From Areca catechu (lineage: Eukaryota; Streptophyta; Magnoliopsida; Arecales; Arecaceae), in assembly GCA_021397845.1 (NCBI GenBank), contig CM038053.1, positions 90,271,157 through 90,335,156 on the forward strand: 64,000 nucleotides of DNA, in the 5' to 3' direction. Position numbers and translations under genes: made by a program. The notes beneath the pieces are model-generated. The model did not search any database. It was not told the DNA's origin and saw nothing but the letters and a program-made list of their open reading frames with translations. This document shows positions 58,377 through 64,000 of the stretch, piece by piece (position 1 is the first letter of the stretch; every line of letters begins with the position of its first letter).

Positions 58377-61300
58377 CTAAAGCCAATCGCCTTTGAATCT
58401 TAATCCCATACATTCTAGGTGGCGATCAAAATCTCGCTGTGGTAGAGCCTTAGTGAACGGGTCTGCTACATTGTTCTTTGTATCAACTCTATCTATGTAG
58501 ACATCTTGTCTCTCTACTATTTCTCGGACAAGATGGAAGCGTCTCAGAATGTGCTTGGACTTATGATGAGCTCTTGGTTCCTTAGCTTGAGCAACGGCCC
58601 CAGTGTTGTCACAGTAAAGTGGCACTGGGTTTTCAATTTGAGGAACAACACCCAACTCTGTGTGAACTTCTTCATCCAGACTGCTTCCTTGGCGGCTTCA
58701 CTAACAGCTATGTATTCTGCCTCTGTGGTTGAGTCAGCTACAGTCTGCTGCTTGGTACTCTTCCAACTCACTGCTCCACAAGGGTAAAAACATATCCCGA
58801 AATGATTTGCTATCATCAGGATCTGATTGAAAACTAGAATCAGAATAAGCTTCTAGTTTAAGATCAGAACCACCATAAACCAGAAAAAATATCCTTAGTC
58901 CTTCTTAGGTACTTAAGAATATTTTTAACTGCTTTCCAATGATCCTCTCCTGGATCAGCCTGAAACCTACTGACAATGCCTAAAGCATATGCCACATCAG
59001 GCCTGGTACATAACATGGCATACATTATGGATCCTATTGCCGAAGCATAGGGTATAGAATTCATCTATCTCTTTCTTCAGTGTCTTAGGAGACATCATTT
59101 TAGAAAGATGTATGCCTTGACTCATAGGAAGATAACCTCTTTTACTTCCTTCCATGCTGAATCTTTTCAGCACTAAGTCAATGTACCTAGATTGGGATAA
59201 ACCTAGCATCCTCTTAGATCTATCTCTATAGATCTTAATACTAGTATATAGGATGCTTCTCCCAAATCTTTCATGGAAAAGGGTTGATAGCCAAACCTTG
59301 ATGATTGCAAACACTGGGATATCATTCCCAATGAGGAGTATGTCATCTACATACAGAACCAAGAGGACTATGGCACTCCCACTAGTCTTCTTATAAACAC
59401 AGGGTTCATCCATATTTTTGATATAAAACCAAATCTTTTAATAGTTTCATCAAAGCGGATGTTCCAACTCCTGGAAGCTTGCTTTAATCCATAATGGATT
59501 TCTAAGCTGCATACTTGATTAGGTTTATTCTTTGAAATAAAACCTTCTGGCTGTGACATGTAGACTTCTTCCTCAAGGAAACCATTGAAGAATGCAGTCT
59601 TCACATCCATCTGCCATATCTCATAATCGTGGTATGCTGCTATAGCAAGTAAAATCCGAATTGATTTTAGCATGGCAACAGGTGAAAATGTTTCATCAAT
59701 CAATCCCTGTTTTTGTCTAAAACCTTTAGCCACTAATCTGGCTATAGGTTTCAACTTGGCCATCAGCCCAATCTTTTTCTTATAGACCCATTTACACCCA
59801 ATAGGATTAACCCCTCTGGTGCATCAAAAGACCATACTTGGTTTACATACATAAAGTCTACTTCGGATTCCATGGCTTCTTGCCATTTATCTGAGTCAGT
59901 ACTCAAGATAGCTTCCGTATAGGTCAGAGGTTCATCATTTTGAATGACTTGAGCTTCATTATTCTCAATAATAAACCCATACCTCTCAGGTGCCCGTGGC
60001 ACTCTGTCAGACCTACGAGGAGGAGTTTTGTGTTCTGGTTCTGTCCTAACTATATGTTCTAATGGTTGAGAATTGTCTATCTGTATTTCTTGCACTTCTC
60101 CAAGTTTAATTGTTCTACCATTGCCCTTTTCCAAAATGAAACTCTTTTTCTAGAGAAAGTGGCATGCCTGCTAACAAAAGTCTTTTGTTCAGTAGGATGG
60201 TAGAATAGATATCCTCTTCATTCTTTAGGATATCCTACAAATAGACATTTATCCGCTCTAGGTTCCACTTATGTCCAAATTTCTTTTAACATAAGCTGGA
60301 CATCCCCATACCTTAAAATATTTAAGATATGGTTCTTTCCACTCCAAATTTCATATGGAGTACAAACAACGGATTTAGAAGGTACCTTGTTCAGAATATA
60401 AACAGCAGTTCTAGGGCATGACCCCAGAAGGAAATGGGCAATTTGTGAAGCACATCATGGATCGTACCATATCTAATAAGGTACGATTCCTCCTTTCAGC
60501 TATACCATTTAGCTGTGGTGTATAAGGAGGGGTCCATTCAGAAAGGATTCCATTAACTTTAGATAGTCTAAAACTCCATGGATAAGTATTCTCCTCCTCG
60601 ATCAGAACGAAGAACTTTAATACTTTTCCCGGTTTGTTTTCGACCATACTTTGATACTCTTTAAATTTATCAAAGGCTTCAGATTTGGTTTCATAAGATA
60701 CACATATCCGAACCTAGATAAATCATCTGTAAAAGTGATAAAATAGAGTATCCTCCTCTGGCCTGAGTTGTCATTGGACCACATACATCAGTATGTATAA
60801 GTCCTAATAACTCAGTTGACCTTTCCCCATGTCCAGTGAATGGAGTTTTTGTCATCTTACCCATGAGACATGATTCGCAAGTTCCTAATGATTCATACTC
60901 ATAAGGATCAAGGAGTTTTCCTTGTATAACTTGCTAATCCTAGACTCATTAAATGACCAAGTCTATGATGCCAAAGTAAAGTATCATTAAAGTCTTTCTT
61001 TTCCTTTTAGTATTGACATGAAAAATACTATCATTGGAAGAAAGAGTTAAGAGCCCATTGCTAAATATGCCAGAACAAATAATTTTATTAGATAACATTT
61101 TTGAGCATCCAGTGCTCGTTACTCCATTACATATCCTTGTTTTAATAACAAAGGAATAGATATAATGTTCATAATATCTTTGGCATATAGTAACAATTCT
61201 CTAGCTCCAAGATCTTCCCTAAAGGCAACTTCAGAATATAGGTCCCTACAGCTTCTGCTTGGATGATATCACCACCAGCACCGTAGAGATTGAAGTCGCT

Positions 61301-61430
61301 TCCTTCAATACTTTAAGCTTGTGGAGGTCCTGCAAAGATTTGCATATTGGTAACCACAAGCGGTATCCAATACCCAAGTATTTGATATAGACGAATTTAA
61401 TGTCAATATAGTATGTATCTCATACATACC
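58377..61430 (-). pseudogene. D pol (PR-IN-RT-RNase H)
   Basis: Protease LDTACG near 61350. Integrase: CLMGKMTKTPFTGHG near 60840, LNGIAERRNRTLLDMVRSMM (60411-60647). RT: ARLVAKGFRQKQGLIDETFSPVA and MDVKTAFFNGFLEEEVYMSQPEGF (59368-59763), YVDDILLIGND (59300-59360, catalytic DD intact), NSIPYASAIGSIMYAMLCTRPDVAYALG (58864-59064). RNase H: STTEAEYIAVSEAAKEAVWMKKF (about 58660-58760) and the end MGLRFKGDWL at 58377. Several frameshifts and stops; domain order is Copia. Confidence 0.9.
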
Positions 61431-62250
61431 TTTTGGTGCGTCTGCCGCACCAGGCTTCACAGTTGCAAGGTAAGCCTTGCAATTCCTTTTCCAATGTCCC
61501 GCTTTGCCGCAAAAGAAACAGGTTGACTGTTTTGAGGCCTTCTTTCCTTTCTTGTTCTTATTGATGCCACCCTTAGGGTTTAGTCTCCTGCTAAAACCCT
61601 TTTTGCCTGATTTCTTCTTATTGGTCTTATCAACAAGAAGAAGTGGAGCCTTTCTTTCTTAACGTGGCTCTCTGCTGTTTTTAACATATTTAACAGCTCA
61701 GGCAAGGAAGTGTTCAGTTTGTTCATGTGATAATTCAAGACAAACTGAGAAAATGACTCCGGGAGTGATTGCAGGATTAAATCTGATTCAGCTCCCCATC
61801 CATAATAAACCCTAATTGACCTAATCTGGTGATTAAGTCAATTACCTTCAGAACATGATCCTGAACGGATGTACCCTCTGTCATCCTAGCATGGAATAAC
61901 TGCTTAGATATTTCGTATCTAGCAGTTCTGCTTTGTTCTCCATAAAGCTCCTTTAAATTGAGCATTATGGATTGAGTATCCATGCTTTCATGCTGCCTCT
62001 GTAACTCATGGTCATAGAGGCCAGTATGATACACTTGACAGTGAGGGAGTCATTCTGCCATATTTTGTATGTGGCCATATCTTCCTGTGTGGCATCATCC
62101 CCTAGTGGATTAAGACTAGGGGTATCAAGAATATAAGAAAGTTTTTCTAAAACTCAGTACAATCTTTAAGTTTCTCAACCAGTCCACATAGTTTGGACCA
62201 GTCAATTTGTTGGTATCTAAGATGCTTCTCAGTGATAATAAAGATGCCAT
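61431..62250 (-). pseudogene. D gag
   Basis: Start MASLLSLRSILDTNKLTGPN at 62250, with YVDWLRNLKIVLSF, the Copia Gag N-terminal pattern, broken by a TAG and a frame change soon after. NLKELYGEQSRTARYEISKQLFHARM and VIDLITRLGQLGF follow (61777-62034), and the zinc knuckle CFFCGKAGHWKRNC (about 61477-61520). Several stops. Confidence 0.87.
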
Positions 62251-63420
62251 TTATCTACATTTATTAAGAACAATACATAAGCAAACAACCATGAAATGAC
62301 TTACATAATTAAATTAGGTCTTCAATTTAATTATGTCTCCCACTATTTTATCAAAAATCATAGCCCTCACTATGATAATGGAGAAGAAACCTGATCGGTT
62401 TTCTTAGTGAGATCGAGATCCTTATAATTATAAAAGATCTTGCAGACAACACAACAAATCTTTTATAAGTTCAAAGGTAGGAAACTCTTCCAATATATCT
62501 CATATAATTCTCAAAAATAACTTGGCCTCTAGAACATTATAAGTCTTGCAGAAAACACAAAACAAACCATAATGTTCTAGTTAAGTCAAGACCCTTTCAT
62601 TTCTATACAGTCAATATTCAAATATAATGCCCTTGTAGATAACACAACAAGGCATTATACTGAATATACTGTAAGCATATTTTGCACTAGACCAATATTA
62701 TGTCAATCACCGTATTAGGTCTTGCAGATAACATAACAAACCTAATGTGGTTCATAACACAGTAATGATCCAGCATGAAGGAAGGCCAACATATAGCATT
62801 TTTTTTAACACTAAGCATATAAGTCAAGATTTAAATATAATCAATCGGCCAGGCAAGTGGAAGAGATGTGGGAGTCCCCCCGTTGCTTTCCTAGACACCA
62901 ATAAAAATTGGCCAGGTCAGTCAACGGACCAATTAAAAAACCATGATTCTCTTTACCTTCCCAGAACCACCTTTCTAGACACCGAATGATCAATTGTTCA
63001 TCATGACTAGTGATGCTTATTAGTTAAATATGCTATGACTTAATATGATTTTAGAAGAGGGCTTTATAAAATTGCCAGCACATTTACATAAAAATATATC
63101 ATAATAATGAATCTGATAAACATATATGTGCTAAGTGTGTCATCATACTAGGACAACCATTTACCACATAATGGATCCACCATTATGCCAGGGCAACCTT
63201 ATTTCAGTATGATGACTTCAAAACTAATCATATCTCTATAATAATTAGGGTTTGAGTGAAAAACCCTAATTAGTGGCATACATCAAAACATTAATTATCA
63301 TATATGCATTCCATAAATTATGCTAAGTGTATCAGCATTCAAGGGTTTAAAACCCTAATTTCGATACTACAACAAAAATGCATATAAATAATTTTCATAT
63401 GTTTTAACTGTAATAAGGAT
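62251..63420 (-). other. D leader (5' UTR)
   Basis: About 1.17 kb between primer site and gag, AT-rich, no gene. It holds a hairpin array (62303-62752) next to gag and the leader module shared with Y (62849-62988). The rest (62990-63420) shows nothing I can name beyond AAACCCTAAT boxes near 63250-63355. Confidence 0.75.
62303..62752 (-). repeat. Hairpin array with constant loop in the D leader
   Basis: Five inverted repeats. Loop CTTGCAGAYAACAYAACAA (plus strand; 19 nt) in three: arms 62428-62438/62458-62468 (11 bp perfect), 62623-62631/62651-62659 (9 bp, extended by 7 and 6 bp outer arms to 62606-62673) and 62709-62720/62740-62751 (7 bp, two mismatches, 3 bp). A fourth has a longer loop (arms 62529-62540/62569-62580, 12 bp perfect). 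A fifth, nearest gag, has 13-bp arms (62303-62315/62324-62336) and an 8-nt loop AGGTCTTC. Arm sequences are unrelated between hairpins. Confidence 0.85.
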
Positions 63421-63434
63421 GGCTCTGATACCAC
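63421..63434 (-). promoter_or_regulatory. D primer-binding site (tRNA-iMet)
   Basis: GTGGTATCAGAGCC on the minus strand, directly next to the LTR border at 63435. Confidence 0.9.
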
Positions 63435-64000
63435 TGTGGGGTTCCAGTGCACCGCAGCGGAAGTGCAATTTCAAAATGATGAAATTTGCACCGAAATCCC
63501 TTAGCCAAGATCTCCTTATTTCGAATTAAAACATACATACTAACATTCAAACATAGATTGTTAGAATTAGAGTACCAACCTGTAATCGCTAATTCCAACA
63601 AAGTTGATGTGAAGGGGCTGATTGAATTCACCAGGCATCCAAGTGTCTGCCCTCCGATGGTGATCCACACAGAGCAGTGATCAAGAAACTCTATCTCTTT
63701 TCAAAGGTTCCTTCTATTGAATTCTTCTTCCTAGAACTCAATTGCTTGATTATGGCTTGAATTCCTCCACACAAGACTTGCTTTCCTTTCCTTGACTCCT
63801 TCTCCTCCTTCCACCAAGACCTTGGCCCTTTAGACCCTTGTCTTGAAGAAAAAGACCTTGTCCTAAGAGGACATAGGCTTGTCTTAAGTTGGAGGAGAAA
63901 TTAAGACAATGATGTCTTAATGTATGAAAGAAAGGAAGAAATCAGAACTTCTTTCTTTCCTTTACCGTCGGAGACTTTTACTTTTATTCTTGTTCAGTAG
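63435..64000 (-). repeat. D 5' LTR, partial (window end)
   Basis: TGTGGGGTTCCAGTGCACCGCAGCGG onward, nearly identical to 55957-56525, with a handful of 1-3 nt indels (for example one less CACC near 63836). It continues beyond the window. Confidence 0.9.

Larger units (their letters stand above)
55957..64000 (-). mobile_element. D: Ty1/copia element (not SIRE), nearly complete
   Basis: Minus strand: 3' LTR 55957-58362, polypurine tract, pol, gag, leader, primer site 63421-63434 and the first 566 bp of the 5' LTR at the window end. Inserted in the Y leader; GTTAT (55952-55956) is the expected TSD. Long LTRs and RNase H end ADPFTKALPQRDFDRHLECMG point to the Tork/Angela/TAR side of Copia; the lineage is not resolved. 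Confidence 0.9.

Noticed and set aside
62303..62752. CRISPR-like array (short repeats with different spacers)
   Set aside because: Plant retrotransposon leader. The constant part is a loop and the variable parts are self-complementary arms, not spacers.
62303..62752. MITE or SINE insertions as source of the hairpins
   Set aside because: Arms differ between hairpins and no target-site duplications or tails are seen; only the loop is shared.
63421..63434. tRNA gene fragments at TGGTATCAGAGC sites (also 17737, 34294, 14411)
   Set aside because: These are primer-binding sites: 11-16 nt complementary to a tRNA 3' end and placed at LTR borders. No tRNA cloverleaf is present.
1..64000. A host gene, miRNA or rRNA between the elements
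   Set aside because: Every stretch I checked is assigned to an element, LTR, leader or spacer. No leftover interval longer than a few bases remains between elements.

Overview
The window is a stretch of plant (angiosperm) heterochromatin made almost wholly of nested LTR retrotransposons; I see no host gene, RNA gene or bacterial-type feature. The plant origin rests on the element types: Copia elements of the SIRE kind with an extra ORF after pol, Ty3/gypsy chromoviruses with a C-terminal chromodomain, a Tat-type gypsy element, tRNA-iMet primer sites and 5-bp target-site duplications (TSDs). The species cannot be told from the sequence. All coding regions are broken by stops or frameshifts.

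Layout. (1) Z, a minus-strand chromovirus remnant (10610-12733), is the oldest visible layer. On its left it is cut by Sire-C (plus strand, 3292-10609), which itself carries chromovirus V (1-3291, with an odd tandem pair of LTRs) in its reverse transcriptase and a solo LTR W (5787-7264) in its extra ORF. (2) On its right Z is cut by chromovirus X (LTR, leader and start of gag, 12734-15521). X is cut by Sire-B (minus strand, 15522-44710). The 3' LTR of Sire-B holds two complete younger elements with matching TSDs: Sire-A (16284-27237, TSD TCAAA) and the Tekay-like chromovirus T (27358-36828, TSD CCGTT). (3) The gag of Sire-B is cut by the GC-rich Tat-type element U (44711-49234), U is cut in its reverse transcriptase by chromovirus Y (minus strand, 49235-55956), and the leader of Y is cut by Copia element D (minus strand, 55957 to beyond the window end). 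Nesting depth along Z > X > Sire-B > U > Y > D is six.

How the parts work together. Each element encodes Gag (capsid and zinc knuckles) and Pol (protease, integrase, reverse transcriptase, RNase H); order PR-IN-RT-RH marks Copia and PR-RT-RH-IN marks gypsy. Most signals worth a second look are in non-coding parts: a row of hairpins with a constant loop and changing stems in the leader of D; a leader module shared in order and spacing between Copia D and gypsy Y; a repeated GAGTCGGCTC-type motif present both in SIRE-type LTRs and just upstream of their extra ORF; and a 78-nt intron candidate at the gag-pol border of T whose retention would stop translation after Gag and whose removal would join Gag to Pol.
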